Position numbers and translations under genes: made by a program
Shown here: positions 28,724 to 39,284 of the stretch, one piece after another
Layout of the letters: each line of letters begins with the position of its first letter
How positions within the stretch are numbered: position 1 is the first letter of the stretch
Assembly (NCBI RefSeq): GCF_010586825.1
Contig: NZ_JAAAGB010000009.1
Span: 124,001-188,000, forward strand
Length of the DNA stretch: 64,000 nucleotides
Origin: Draconibacterium mangrovi
GTDB taxonomy: Bacteria > Bacteroidota > Bacteroidia > Bacteroidales > Prolixibacteraceae
Direction of reading: 5' to 3'
Notes under the pieces: model-generated
Told to the model about the DNA's origin: nothing
What the model saw: the letters and a program-made list of their open reading frames with translations, nothing else
Databases searched by the model: none

Positions 28724-31594
28724 TTGAAAAAGAGTTTACTCATACTGCTTCTCGTTTTTCCATCACTTGTTTTTTCGCAAGTGAAAAGGTTCGGTGTTCC
28801 GAATATACTGAATTACCCCAAAGCGGATTACCGGGCCGGTACCCAAAACTGGGGTGTTGCGCAAGACCCGAATGGATTTATGTATTTTGCCAACAATCTT
28901 GGCCTGCTTCGTTTCGATGGTTTGAACTGGGATTTGTATAATGACTCCTTCACCTCAAATGTTCGATCGGTGTGTATTGATGATGATGGAGTTATTTATA
29001 TCGGATTAGATGAGGACTTTGGAATTTTTGATCCTAATTCCCCGGAAGGCCCGGCATTTAAGAGTTTGACCGATAAGCTGCCTGAAGATATTCCGGAAAC
29101 AGATGTGATCTGGAAAATATACAACACTCAGTATGGAATTGTATTTCAATCATATAGCTATATTTTTATTTACAGGGATGATAAAATTGATATAATTAGG
29201 CCACAAAAAGCATTTTACTATTCGTTTTATATCAATAACCGGCTCTTTTTTCACGAACCCGGAGTTGGTTTATTCGAGTACATTAACGGATTTGTAAATA
29301 AAGTACCATGGGCCGATGAGCTGAAAGATCATGAAATTCAATCGATGGTTAGCTTTTTCGAAAATCATTTGCTCATTGGAACGGCCCAGTCGGGTTGGTT
29401 CGAATACAAAAATGGAAAGCTAAGCAAATGGGATGTTCCGGCCAATACACAAACCGAAAACGATGTTTTGTATTGCGGTATTAAGCTCGATGGAAATAAC
29501 CTAGCTATTGGCACCATATTAAACGGGCTCATCATTGCAAATTCCGAAGGCGAGATCATTCAGCATTTAAACCTGAATAACGGCTTACAAAACAATACGA
29601 TTTTAAGCCTTTGCAACGATCGGTCGGGAAATTTATGGCTTGGGCTAGATAATGGTATCGACTACATCGAGCTAAATTCGCCAATCAGTTATACGTCACG
29701 TTCTGAAAATATTGGAACAGGCTACTGTGCAGTCATACACGACAACCTGCTATACCTTGGCACCAACCAGGGGCTTTTTACCAAAAAGTTCTCTACTATT
29801 GGACAGGACAATACCGAGGTTTTCAAAATAATTCCCGGTACGGAAGGACAGGTTTGGAGTTTAAAAGTTATAAACGGACAATTACTTTGCGGACACAACC
29901 TGGGTACATTTGCAGTAAACGGACGAGAAGTGCGGCAAATCAGCGATGATCCCGGATTATGGACTTTTATTCAACTAAAAAATGATACCAACTACGCTAT
30001 TGGTGGTAGTTTCACCGGCATATCCCTGTTTCAATTCGACAAGGGGCAATGGGATTTAAAAACAAAAATAAAGGGGTTTAGCGAATCGAGCCGTTTTCTG
30101 TCGGAAGATGAGGACGGAAATATTTGGGTTAGTCACGGAGCTAAAGGGGTTTTCCGCGTTACCTTAAATGCCCAACGCGATTCGGCAACCAATGTAAAAC
30201 TTTATGGCACAAAAGACGGACTTCCTCTCGATCTGATGAATATACTGTTGAAGTTCGATAATACGTGGTGCATCTCAACAGTTGATGGAGTATATAGTTA
30301 CAATGCCGCGGCCGACCGTTTTGAAAAAAATAAATCGTTAAACGAAATTTTCGCCCCATATAACCGCTTGAAATATATTGAAAAAGACTTTCGGGGAAAC
30401 TACTGGTACATTGCTGAAACCGAGGTAGGAGTACTGCATAAAAACGATGATACCAGCTACACAAGAATTACAACTCCATTCCAGCAATTACGCAACAAAC
30501 TGGTGCGCGAATGGGAATTTTTATATGTGTTCGATTTAAATAATGTATTTTTTGCCACCGAAAATGGTTTTGCACATTATGCTTCGCGAATTGTTACGTC
30601 ATACAACCAGGCGTTTAAATGTTTTATTACACAAATTGATGTTCCCAATCTTGATACCGTTGTGTACCCCGTAAACCAACTCGACCCCACTGAGTTTCCT
30701 TTTCAAAAAAACGCCTTTCGTTTCAATTTTTCAGCTCCTTTTTATCAAAATCCCGAGCAACTGGAGTTTAGCTATTTTATCGATAACTACTCCGACTCAT
30801 GGTCGGTGTGGTCGAACGATAACTACCGCGATTTAACCAACCTGCCCGAAAACGATTATGTGTTTAGGGTAAAAGCCCGAAACAGTTTTGGCGTTGAAAG
30901 CGATGAAGCTACTTTTTCATTCGTGATCACTCCCCCATGGCACCGCTCAAAAACCGCTACTTACATTTACATATTAATTGTGTTTGTAATAGTTGTAATA
31001 ATTGCCTGGTTTATTAATAAACGCTTCGAAAAATCGAAACAAAAGGAACGCAAAAAACACGAGCAAAAATTACGGGAAAAAGAAAAGGAATTTGAGCAAC
31101 AAGCTGTACTGGCCGAAAAAGAGATTATACGATTAAAAAACGAAAAGCTTGAAGCACAAAAACTTTCGCTGGATAAAGAATTGGCCAACCAAACGCTTAG
31201 CATTGTAAATAAAAATAAGTTCCTGATGAAAATTAACGAGGAACTTAAACGGGTTTCCAATGAAACTTCTGACGGGGCTGTTAAAACAAAAATGGCGATT
31301 CTAAAGAAACGTATCGACAAGGAAATCGACAACCAAAATCAGAATCAAATATTCGAGAGTTATTTTGAAGAAGTACATGCTGATCTCTTTGAGCGTTTAA
31401 AAGACAAATTCCCTCACTTGTCGCCAAAAGATTTGCGTCTTTGTGCGTACATCCGAATGAACATGTCGACCAAAGAAATCGCTACCCTATTAAATATCTC
31501 TGACAGAGGCGTAGAAATCAGCCGTTATCGCTTGAGAAAGAAAATGGAGCTTTCACGCGAATTAAACCTTTCTACTTTCCTACTGAACGTATAG
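28724..31594 (+). CDS. Beta-propeller/Y_Y_Y/HTH membrane regulator
   Basis: 956 residues starting at a TTG codon (28724); the TTG start is supported because the next residues make a perfect signal peptide (KKSLLILLLVFPSLVFSQ). A Reg_prop beta-propeller covers about 20-650 (LWLGLDNGIDYIEL repeats). A Y_Y_Y domain lies at about 660-735, a membrane helix at about 746-768 and a long charged coiled coil at about 770-860. The C-terminal LuxR-type HTH covers about 900-945 (MSTKEIATLLNISDRGVEIS). It lacks a kinase and receiver, so unlike the HTCS at the left edge it signals directly from periplasm to DNA. It sits upstream of, and in line with, the right SusC and is its likely regulator. Confidence 0.88.
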   Translation: MKKSLLILLLVFPSLVFSQVKRFGVPNILNYPKADYRAGTQNWGVAQDPNGFMYFANNLGLLRFDGLNWDLYNDSFTSNVRSVCIDDDGVIYIGLDEDFGIFDPNSPEGPAFKSLTDKLPEDIPETDVIWKIYNTQYGIVFQSYSYIFIYRDDKIDIIRPQKAFYYSFYINNRLFFHEPGVGLFEYINGFVNKVPWADELKDHEIQSMVSFFENHLLIGTAQSGWFEYKNGKLSKWDVPANTQTENDVLYCGIKLDGNNLAIGTILNGLIIANSEGEIIQHLNLNNGLQNNTILSLCNDRSGNLWLGLDNGIDYIELNSPISYTSRSENIGTGYCAVIHDNLLYLGTNQGLFTKKFSTIGQDNTEVFKIIPGTEGQVWSLKVINGQLLCGHNLGTFAVNGREVRQISDDPGLWTFIQLKNDTNYAIGGSFTGISLFQFDKGQWDLKTKIKGFSESSRFLSEDEDGNIWVSHGAKGVFRVTLNAQRDSATNVKLYGTKDGLPLDLMNILLKFDNTWCISTVDGVYSYNAAADRFEKNKSLNEIFAPYNRLKYIEKDFRGNYWYIAETEVGVLHKNDDTSYTRITTPFQQLRNKLVREWEFLYVFDLNNVFFATENGFAHYASRIVTSYNQAFKCFITQIDVPNLDTVVYPVNQLDPTEFPFQKNAFRFNFSAPFYQNPEQLEFSYFIDNYSDSWSVWSNDNYRDLTNLPENDYVFRVKARNSFGVESDEATFSFVITPPWHRSKTATYIYILIVFVIVVIIAWFINKRFEKSKQKERKKHEQKLREKEKEFEQQAVLAEKEIIRLKNEKLEAQKLSLDKELANQTLSIVNKNKFLMKINEELKRVSNETSDGAVKTKMAILKKRIDKEIDNQNQNQIFESYFEEVHADLFERLKDKFPHLSPKDLRLCAYIRMNMSTKEIATLLNISDRGVEISRYRLRKKMELSRELNLSTFLLNV

Positions 31595-31794
31595 TTTTAG
31601 TTTCCTGTTGTATAGCATATTATTTTATGAGGTATTTGCATATGACAATTAGCAATTGCTATATGTCTATTATTCAGCTATATAAAATCCTTATGATGTA
31701 TTTTTGATGTGTTACAAAATATGCTATGTAGTGTTTTTGTTGAGCTTTTTTTTCTTGCCTTTATTTGGATAACCTGATATTTAAAATGTGAAAT

Positions 31795-31825
31795 TTTGTT
31801 AATACTTTAAAATTAACTACTCTTG
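31795..31825 (+). promoter_or_regulatory. Promoter of the right beta-glucan operon
   Basis: TTTG at 31795-31798, a 19-base spacer, then TACTCTTG at 31818-31825 (one base off TAnnTTTG). Transcription would start near 31833, giving a leader of about 165 bases before the susC ATG at 32001. The rest of the gap from 31595 to 32000 is A/T-rich, and I see no gene in it. Confidence 0.5.
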
Positions 31826-32000
31826 TATTTGTATAAAGAACAATAAGACTAAAATTAATATAACTAATTATGAATCTAAAAATCTATTCTTTAAAGTCCC
31901 TCATACAGCCTTTCACGTAAGTAAAAGAATATGATCGACTTTACACACTTTGCGTGGTGCGCAATTATTATCCATTAATACTATTATCAAAATTAGATCT

Positions 32001-35000
32001 ATGAGAGAAAAACTAGTAATGAGAAAAATGCTCCTGTTATTTGTGGGTACATTTTTCGTCTTGGGGGCATTTGCCCAGGAAGTTGTTCTTAAGGGTGCGG
32101 TAACCTCTTCTGACGATAATCAACCCTTACCGGGGGTATCGATTACAGTTGAAGGAACCACAAACGGAACAGTTACCGACTTTGATGGGAATTATACATT
32201 AACTGTACCATCAGATGCTATGCTTGTGTATTCCTACATCGGAATGAAACCACAAGTTATCGGTGTGGAGGGAAGAACTGAAATCAACGTGCAACTCGAA
32301 CCTGATTTGTTTAACGTTGACGAAGTAGTAGTTGTTGGTTATGGTGTTCAGAAGAAAGCTTTAACCACCGGTGCAAACATAAATGTTAAAGGTGAAGATA
32401 TTGCGGAGCTTAATACAGGCTCAGCAATGGAAGCTTTGCAAGGTGTTGCTGCCGGTATTAGTATTACACGTAACAATGGTGCGCCAGGCGCTGGAACCCG
32501 AGTAACAATTCGTGGTTTAGGAACCATCGGTAATTCAAACCCTTTATACATTGTTGACGGTGTTGCAGTTGGCGACATTGACTACCTGAGTCCTTCGGAC
32601 ATTGCTTCAATTGATGTATTAAAAGATGCGGCATCTGCAGCCATTTATGGTTCGAGAGCTGCAAACGGAGTTGTGCTGGTAACCACTGTAAAAGGTAGCG
32701 AAGACCGACCAGCAAAAATTACTTACGACGCTTATTATGGTGTTCAGAATATTTACAAAAATCTGGATCCGTTAACTGCTCAGGAGTACATGTACATTAT
32801 GGACGAAGGCTACATGAACGATGGCAAGGCTCCAATAGATTGGCAAAAGGAGATTTCAGGGAACAACTGGCTTAGAAGCAACTATGGCGATGCATTAGCC
32901 GACCAGTTAGGTAATGATGTGTGGAACGCACTTCAGAACGGTTGGGAAGGTACCAACTGGATAGATGAAATTACCAGCAGTAATGTTCCGATGCAAAGTC
33001 ATGCTTTGAACATTACCGGAGGAAGTAAAGATATTACCTACTCTGCAGGGGTTTCGTATTTCGACCAAAAAAGTATTATCGGAAGTGAAATTACAGATGC
33101 CGGATACAAAAGGTTGACAGCGCGATTAAATACAGAAATGGTATTGAAAAAGAATAAGAATCACAATATTATTACTGTTGGTGAAAATATCACTTATACC
33201 AATACTGAAAACAGAAGTGCCAGAACCGGTAACATTTACTGGAATGACTTGCACAACGCTTTGGTTCAGCACCCGTTAATGCCTGCTTACTGGCAACCGG
33301 CTATTGATAATAACATCAACGAATTTGGTTTTACGCCAACCATGGATGACATAAACCAGGCAACCAACCCTATTGCCTCGATGTACTATGCTACAAATTA
33401 CAACTATGGCAAAGGAAACCGCGTTGTTGGAAACGTTTATGCAATAGTTGAACCTATTAAAGACTTAAAATTAAGATCTTCATACGGACTTGATGCATGG
33501 TTTGGTTGGGGCAGATCGATGAACCCGACTTACCGATTAGGAACGCTTTATACTGATGCCACTGACGGAGCTTCTCAAAACCAAAACCTGGGAAGTAACT
33601 GGACATGGACAACCACACTTTCATACGATCGTAAGTTAGGAGACCACGATATAACAGGGTTAGTTGGTTATGAGTTACTTCAGAACGATATAAATATGGA
33701 AGTAGGAGGTTCAAGAAATAATTTATTATTCCCCGGAGATCCTCGCTACGCCTATATTAATAATACCGAAAGTCCGTCTTCAATCAGCGAAATTAATACA
33801 TGGGGAGCTGATTGGGCTGCCGGTGGCGGCGGTTTAATGTCGTACATGGCAAGAGCGCAATACAACTACAAAGAGAAGTACCTGCTATCTGTTACCATGC
33901 GTGCTGATGGTTCTTCTAACTTTGCCAAAGGAAACCGTTGGGGATATTTCCCTTCAGTATCAGCAGGTTGGGTACTTACCAGCGAAGATTTTATGGAAAG
34001 TACTTCAGACTTTCTTGATTTCGCGAAAGTGCGTTTAAGCTGGGGACAAAACGGTAACCAATCAATCGACAACTTTATTTACTCGTCACAAATAACTTAT
34101 GCTTTCCCTGGTTATTTCTTTGGAGATACAAAACCGGTATCGGGAACAACAGCCTATCCGTCAAAAGTTCCAAACCCGGATGTAACCTGGGAAACCTCGG
34201 AGCAGTTGAACATCGGACTTGATGCCAGATTATTGGATTCAAGACTTGGTATTGCCTTAGACTGGTACAAGAAAACCACAAAAGACTGGTTGGTTGTAGC
34301 TCCTATTTTGGGTACCTCAGGCGCCGGTGCTCCTTTTATCAATGGAGGAGATATTGAAAACAAAGGTTTTGAAATGGTTATAAACTGGAGCGACAATATC
34401 AGCGATTTTAGATATAGTGTTGTTTTAAGCGGTGCTCATAACAAAAACGAAGTAACAAGAATTGCCAATACCGATGGTATTATTCACGGACCTTCTCATG
34501 TAATATCACAAGGTACAGCAGAGGTTTCAAGAGTTGAAGAGGGATTCCCAATTGGTTATTTCTACGGATACGAAACAGATGGTATTCTGCAGAATCAGGA
34601 TGAAGTTGAAGCATATGTTGGACCAGACGGATCACCTTATTTTAATGATCAACGCCCTGGAGATGTACGTTTTGTAGATAAAAACATGGACGGTATAATC
34701 GACGAAAACGATAAAGGCTATCTGGGAAATCCTAATCCTGATTTGGAAATGGGATTGCAGTTAAACCTTGCTTATAAAGGATTTTACGTTAATACCACTT
34801 TAGCCGGAAAATTTGGAATGCAGGTAATGCAATCGTACCGTTCATTTGCTGATAGTCCAACACAAAACTACACCTCATCTGTTTTTGAACGCTGGCACGG
34901 CGAAGGTACTTCTAACAAAATGCCACGACTATCTTCTGTATCAAACCGGAATCAGCAATACGTTTCTGACATTTATATGCATGATGCAGATTATGTGAGA

Positions 35001-35231
35001 ATCAACAACCTGACATTTGGATACGATTTTAGCAAATTACTCTCAAGTTTTGAGGCTGTTTCAACGCTTAAAGTATACGCTGCAGTAAACAACCTGCACA
35101 CTTTCACAAGCTATGATGGAATGGATCCTGAAGTTCGTTTCGGACACGATGCCGGTTGGGCATCCGGAATTGATCTTGGATTATACCCACTACCAAGAAC
35201 AGTTATGTTTGGAGTAAATGTTGCCTTTTAA
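32001..35231 (+). CDS. SusC/RagA TonB-dependent transporter (right beta-glucan locus)
   Basis: 1076 residues from the ATG at 32001; an in-frame TTG at 31950 would add a non-signal leader and is rejected. Signal peptide MRKMLLLFVGTFFVLGAFAQ, carboxypeptidase-regulatory-like domain at about 28-105 (LPGVSITVEGTTNGTVTDFD), TonB-box region (VDEVVVVGYGV), plug with YGSRAANGVVLVTTVKG, and a barrel ending VMFGVNVAF. There is no STN domain. It pairs with the SusD 15 bases downstream. It likely takes up laminarin oligosaccharides, as GH16 and GH3 genes follow in the same direction. Confidence 0.95.
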   Translation: MREKLVMRKMLLLFVGTFFVLGAFAQEVVLKGAVTSSDDNQPLPGVSITVEGTTNGTVTDFDGNYTLTVPSDAMLVYSYIGMKPQVIGVEGRTEINVQLEPDLFNVDEVVVVGYGVQKKALTTGANINVKGEDIAELNTGSAMEALQGVAAGISITRNNGAPGAGTRVTIRGLGTIGNSNPLYIVDGVAVGDIDYLSPSDIASIDVLKDAASAAIYGSRAANGVVLVTTVKGSEDRPAKITYDAYYGVQNIYKNLDPLTAQEYMYIMDEGYMNDGKAPIDWQKEISGNNWLRSNYGDALADQLGNDVWNALQNGWEGTNWIDEITSSNVPMQSHALNITGGSKDITYSAGVSYFDQKSIIGSEITDAGYKRLTARLNTEMVLKKNKNHNIITVGENITYTNTENRSARTGNIYWNDLHNALVQHPLMPAYWQPAIDNNINEFGFTPTMDDINQATNPIASMYYATNYNYGKGNRVVGNVYAIVEPIKDLKLRSSYGLDAWFGWGRSMNPTYRLGTLYTDATDGASQNQNLGSNWTWTTTLSYDRKLGDHDITGLVGYELLQNDINMEVGGSRNNLLFPGDPRYAYINNTESPSSISEINTWGADWAAGGGGLMSYMARAQYNYKEKYLLSVTMRADGSSNFAKGNRWGYFPSVSAGWVLTSEDFMESTSDFLDFAKVRLSWGQNGNQSIDNFIYSSQITYAFPGYFFGDTKPVSGTTAYPSKVPNPDVTWETSEQLNIGLDARLLDSRLGIALDWYKKTTKDWLVVAPILGTSGAGAPFINGGDIENKGFEMVINWSDNISDFRYSVVLSGAHNKNEVTRIANTDGIIHGPSHVISQGTAEVSRVEEGFPIGYFYGYETDGILQNQDEVEAYVGPDGSPYFNDQRPGDVRFVDKNMDGIIDENDKGYLGNPNPDLEMGLQLNLAYKGFYVNTTLAGKFGMQVMQSYRSFADSPTQNYTSSVFERWHGEGTSNKMPRLSSVSNRNQQYVSDIYMHDADYVRINNLTFGYDFSKLLSSFEAVSTLKVYAAVNNLHTFTSYDGMDPEVRFGHDAGWASGIDLGLYPLPRTVMFGVNVAF

Positions 35232-35246
35232 TTCTAAAAATTGAAA

Positions 35247-36965
35247 ATGATGAAAAAACTATTTTATATAACATTCATTGCAGGTCTTGTTCTTGCAACG
35301 AGTTGTAGTCAGGATTATCTGGATACCGATAATCTATACGGAAAAAGTTTAGAAACCTTTTACAGCACTCCTCAGGATATAAAGGAGGCAATGGCAGGGG
35401 TTTATAATGCAATCTATACGCCTAATGTACACAGTAACGAATCTGTTGCTGCAAGTTTGATGTCTGATTTAATGCTTGGCGGCGGTGGTGCTGATGATAA
35501 ATCGGCAAAATGGGTTGATAATTTTGAAGACCCGGCAGAAGATACTTACAGAGATATGTGGGTACAATGTTACAATGGTATTTCAAGGGCAAGCGCAATT
35601 ATCGAAAAAACAGCAGCAGCTGACTTTTCGCCATATTTCAGTAGTCCGGAAGAAGCTCAGAATTATAAAGATCAGGCAATTGGAGAAGCATTGTTTATGC
35701 GTGCGTTCTACTATTTCCGCTTAGCGAAATTCTTTGGTGGTGTACCTTTAATCGTTACATTCGATGCACCACGTGACGTTGCAAGATCCACTTATACCGA
35801 GACTTTTGCGCAAATTGCATCAGACCTGAAACTCGCAATCGAAACTATGCCATCGGTTCCGTTTGCTAGTATCCCGGAAGCGGATTACGGACATGCAAAC
35901 AAATGGGTAGCACAAGCTTACATGGCAAGAGTATATTTGTTTTACACTGGTTACATGACCAATATTGAAGGGCAAGCTACAACCGAACTTCCCTTGGTTG
36001 AAGGCGGATCAGTATCAGCCTCTGCTGTTGAAAGCTATTTAGAAGACTGTATTGATAATAGCGGTTACGGACTGGTTGATGATTTCAGAAATCTGTGGCC
36101 TTACTCTTACGTAAACATTGCAGCTAATGATACAACTGTATTGCCATGGGCACACGAAAACGGACTATCGTGGGTAGGCCAGGATGGTCACACACCTACT
36201 TTTGGTCGTGGAAATAAAGAATCCATGTTCGTTCAACGATTCTCTTTCGGAGACTGGGGATGGTCAAATGGAAATATCTATACCAACAGACTATCATTAT
36301 TCACAAGTATTCGGGATAATTCTTTGGTACCTTTTGGTCAGGGCTGGGGATGGTGTACTGTTAATCCAAGATTGTTTACCGGATGGGATGATAACGACCC
36401 AAGAAAACTGGGTTCAATCCTTCAGGTTGGCCAGGCCGACCAGGGTACCGGCGACTATGTGGGAGATAAAGGTGATCATGAAACAGGATTTTTCAACAAG
36501 AAATATACTGCCATTCAATACTGGGATACTGATGACCAGGCCAATGTGGGAATGTTTGTTCAGTTGTACAACTGGGGAAATACAGATATGCAGCTGATGC
36601 ACGCACAAGACTTTATTTTCATGCGTTTTGCCGATGTATTACTCATGCACTCTGAAGTTACCGGAACTGCCGATGGAATGAACGAGGTAAGAGCCAGAGC
36701 AGGATTAGATCCGGTTTCTTATTCTCTTGATGCACTAAAAGAAGAAAGAATGCACGAATTGGCTTTTGAAGCTTTACGTTGGTTCGACCTTGTTCGCTGG
36801 GGAGACGTTAATACTGCTTTTAACGAAACAATACCTGTTAGAAACTCAGGAAGCGACGCGAATTACTCAGTTACCTACAGACCGGAAACCAAAGGATTAG
36901 TTCCAATTCCGGAAACGGAAGTGAGGTTAGCAAATGGAGTTTATGAACAAAACCCTGGATGGTAA
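35247..36965 (+). CDS. SusD/RagB-family lipoprotein (right beta-glucan locus)
   Basis: 572 residues from the ATG at 35247. Lipobox Cys20 (LVLATSCSQDYLDTD). EALFMRAFYYFRLAKFFGGV and KEERMHELAFEALRWFDLVRW are family marks, and the C-terminus is YEQNPGW. At 572 residues it is longer than the other two SusD proteins (504 and 512); the extra sequence is in the middle (about 300-400, rich in Trp and Gly). It lies between SusC and a small lipoprotein in one operon and probably binds beta-1,3-glucan. Confidence 0.95.
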   Translation: MMKKLFYITFIAGLVLATSCSQDYLDTDNLYGKSLETFYSTPQDIKEAMAGVYNAIYTPNVHSNESVAASLMSDLMLGGGGADDKSAKWVDNFEDPAEDTYRDMWVQCYNGISRASAIIEKTAAADFSPYFSSPEEAQNYKDQAIGEALFMRAFYYFRLAKFFGGVPLIVTFDAPRDVARSTYTETFAQIASDLKLAIETMPSVPFASIPEADYGHANKWVAQAYMARVYLFYTGYMTNIEGQATTELPLVEGGSVSASAVESYLEDCIDNSGYGLVDDFRNLWPYSYVNIAANDTTVLPWAHENGLSWVGQDGHTPTFGRGNKESMFVQRFSFGDWGWSNGNIYTNRLSLFTSIRDNSLVPFGQGWGWCTVNPRLFTGWDDNDPRKLGSILQVGQADQGTGDYVGDKGDHETGFFNKKYTAIQYWDTDDQANVGMFVQLYNWGNTDMQLMHAQDFIFMRFADVLLMHSEVTGTADGMNEVRARAGLDPVSYSLDALKEERMHELAFEALRWFDLVRWGDVNTAFNETIPVRNSGSDANYSVTYRPETKGLVPIPETEVRLANGVYEQNPGW

Positions 36966-36992
36966 CAGGTTTTAATTTTAATAGAAAGAGAT

Positions 36993-37781
36993 ATGAAACG
37001 AAATAATATAATACAAGGTATTTTTGTTGCATTGCTGGCGCTGATGATTGTGTCGTGCGATGCTATTGTAGACGAACAATTCCTTGAAAACAGTACAACT
37101 GTTGAAGGCGTTGAGTTAGTTGCTACTCAGAACTCAGCGAATGGAAATACGATCGAATTAAGTATGAATACGCCGGGCGTTACGGGTTACTGGAATTACA
37201 ACTTAGGTGTAGCGCTAACCAATAGAGTTGAAATTGTTTATCCTATTCCGGGAACTTCAACTTTTACTTTCGTGGGAACTTTAGGTGCTGAGTTTTTCGA
37301 GAAAACAATCGACGTAACAGTTGATGTACTTGACACTCCACTTGAGCAGGATTGGTACGACCTTGTGAGTGACAATACATCTGCAGGTAAAACCTGGGTA
37401 TTTGATGGTACCGGCGGCGATAATGGCTTGTGGTGGTTTATGTCCGACCCGGGTAACCCTTGGGGAGTATGGTGGAATGCCGGTGGTACCTGTTGCCCTC
37501 CGGGTGATGCAAACGGCAGCATGACTTTTAACCTTGATGGGGCAGCAAATTATATTTATGACGATGGCAACGGAAATGTAACCAACGCTTCCTTTGTGTT
37601 GGATACAGAAAACCAACAGCTCCATTTTAACGGAGCTTCAATATTGGGTTACGATGCAGATCGAGTGAATCCCAACGGTGTTTATAATATTGTTGAGCTT
37701 AGCGAAGACAAGATGGTTCTTTTTACACCAACAAACGGTGGAGGCACCGGTTGGACCTGGGTGTTGGTTCCTGCAGAATAA
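36993..37781 (+). CDS. Small beta-sandwich lipoprotein, likely laminarin-binding protein
   Basis: 262 residues with lipobox Cys22 (ALMIVSCDAIVDE). The first part (about 30-110) resembles a PKD-like/Ig sandwich (YPIPGTSTFTFVGTLG). The rest (about 120-260) is rich in Trp, Gly and Asp (GLWWFMSDPGNPWGVWWNAG), the sort of aromatic surface that binds glucan. No catalytic residues of a known family. It follows SusD by 27 bases, the place of a surface glycan-binding protein, and is followed by a terminator. The call rests on position and composition, not on a recognised family. Confidence 0.7.
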   Translation: MKRNNIIQGIFVALLALMIVSCDAIVDEQFLENSTTVEGVELVATQNSANGNTIELSMNTPGVTGYWNYNLGVALTNRVEIVYPIPGTSTFTFVGTLGAEFFEKTIDVTVDVLDTPLEQDWYDLVSDNTSAGKTWVFDGTGGDNGLWWFMSDPGNPWGVWWNAGGTCCPPGDANGSMTFNLDGAANYIYDDGNGNVTNASFVLDTENQQLHFNGASILGYDADRVNPNGVYNIVELSEDKMVLFTPTNGGGTGWTWVLVPAE

Positions 37782-37843
37782 TAACAATCAGAAATTTAAA
37801 AATTTGGCTGTTGAGCCAATTCAGTTTGATAGTTTAGTTAGAT

Positions 37844-37874
37844 AAATGGGGAGAGAAACTCTCCCCATTTTTAT
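37844..37874 (+). terminator. Strong hairpin terminator inside the laminarin-type locus
   Basis: Perfect 12-bp stem AAATGGGGAGAG / CTCTCCCCATTT (37844-37855 with 37859-37870), a 3-base loop, then TTAT. It separates susC-susD-binding protein from the enzyme genes, so the enzymes may have lower or separate expression. The poly-T run is short. Confidence 0.7.
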
Positions 37875-38019
37875 CAACTTTCTATTTTAAGAGTATTATT
37901 TCAATAAAACTCAGTACGGCCGATTGCCTTTAGTTTAGTGTTAAGGGCCATATATCTTATCATAATATCTTCTTCCTCATAAAGGAAAAGAACTTAATAC
38001 CTAACTACTTATAGAACTG

Positions 38020-39276
38020 ATGAAACTTCTTCTTTCCATATTATGTACTCTCCTCTCGGCTCTAAATATTTTCGGGCAGGTTGGCGATTTACTGTGGGAA
38101 GACAATTTTAATACCGGCCAGCTCAAACTTGAGAACTGGAACATAGAAACAGGAACGGGCGTTAACGGTGATTTTGGAACCGGCCAGCTGGACCGCGCTA
38201 CCAACCGCGAAGAAAATATCAGTTTTAGCAACAACGTGCCGGGAGCCGAAGATGGCTGCCTGGTAATTACAACACGAAAAGAATTTTACATCGACAGAAA
38301 TTATACCAGTGGCCGATTAAACACAGCCGGTAAAAAATCGTGGGGACCAGGACACCGTATTGTGGCCAGAATATTTCCGCGCGACGTAAAACAAATGGGA
38401 CAAGGCTTTGCTTTTTGGATGATGCCCGACGAAATCCCTGAGGGCTGGAACAGTTTGATGTGGCCGCAAGGTGGCGAAATCGATATTATGGAATATGTTG
38501 GATCTATTCCCTTCCATAATCTCGGCAGCGTACACTACGCCTGGTTTTGGCAAAACAACGAATGGGCCGACTGGAACCATGGACACAAGGGATTTTATTA
38601 CAGCTACAAAACACAACAGGTCCCAAATCCTGCCGAACCCGGTTATGGGAATTATCCGCCGGATGAAAACGATTCGAATGCCGGAAGCTATGGATTTCAC
38701 GAGTACGGGATTGATTGGTATTCCGACCGGATAGAGTTCTTTATCGACAACAAGGTATACCACATCCATTACTTAAACGATGGTGGTGCTTTCCAGGTAA
38801 ATGGTGAAGATCAAACTGTGGTTTCACTACGCGATGGAAAACGAGTTGGTATTTCTGAATATTCCAATCACTTTAGCGAATGGCACCCTTTCGAACACAA
38901 AATGTACCCAATTTTAAGTGCCGGCGTTAACGGAAGAGACTATTCGTATGGAGGCCCGGTAAATGACGATGCCGAATTTCCCTGCTCCGTTTTTATCGAC
39001 TGGATAAGGGTTTACAAACTCGATATTAATGTGGGCATAGAACAAAATACAGCAAGGAAACTTAAAATCTACCCCAACCCGGCAAAAGAGAATTTTACGG
39101 TTAAAAACCCAGGCACTTTCGAAGTAAAACTGATCGATATAGCTGGAAATACTATACTGCAAAAAACTTTCAGTAATTCCGCAGAAATTAATACCAGCGG
39201 CTTTCAAAAAGGACTGTACATGGTAATGATCGACATTGGAAACCGATCTGCCTCTGAAAAAATAGTAATTCAATAA
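38020..39276 (+). CDS. GH16 beta-glucanase with type IX secretion tail
   Basis: 418 residues. Signal peptide ends near LNIFGQ with no lipobox. The GH16 beta-jelly roll covers about 22-335, with the active-site motif GGEIDIMEYVG (Glu153 nucleophile, Asp155, Glu158 acid/base), as in laminarinases. The last 70 residues (KIYPNPAKENFTVKNPG and GLYMVMIDIG) are a type A Por sorting domain, so the protein is exported through the type IX system and released or attached at the surface. It would act as an endo-beta-1,3-glucanase outside the cell. Other GH16 activities (agar, carrageenan) are less likely, since the locus has GH3 and no sulfatase. Confidence 0.92.
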   Translation: MKLLLSILCTLLSALNIFGQVGDLLWEDNFNTGQLKLENWNIETGTGVNGDFGTGQLDRATNREENISFSNNVPGAEDGCLVITTRKEFYIDRNYTSGRLNTAGKKSWGPGHRIVARIFPRDVKQMGQGFAFWMMPDEIPEGWNSLMWPQGGEIDIMEYVGSIPFHNLGSVHYAWFWQNNEWADWNHGHKGFYYSYKTQQVPNPAEPGYGNYPPDENDSNAGSYGFHEYGIDWYSDRIEFFIDNKVYHIHYLNDGGAFQVNGEDQTVVSLRDGKRVGISEYSNHFSEWHPFEHKMYPILSAGVNGRDYSYGGPVNDDAEFPCSVFIDWIRVYKLDINVGIEQNTARKLKIYPNPAKENFTVKNPGTFEVKLIDIAGNTILQKTFSNSAEINTSGFQKGLYMVMIDIGNRSASEKIVIQ

Positions 39277-39284
39277 AAAACAAT

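Noticed and set aside
31950-32000. TTG start extending the right SusC
   Set aside because: Adds a non-signal leader in front of a perfect signal peptide at 32001.
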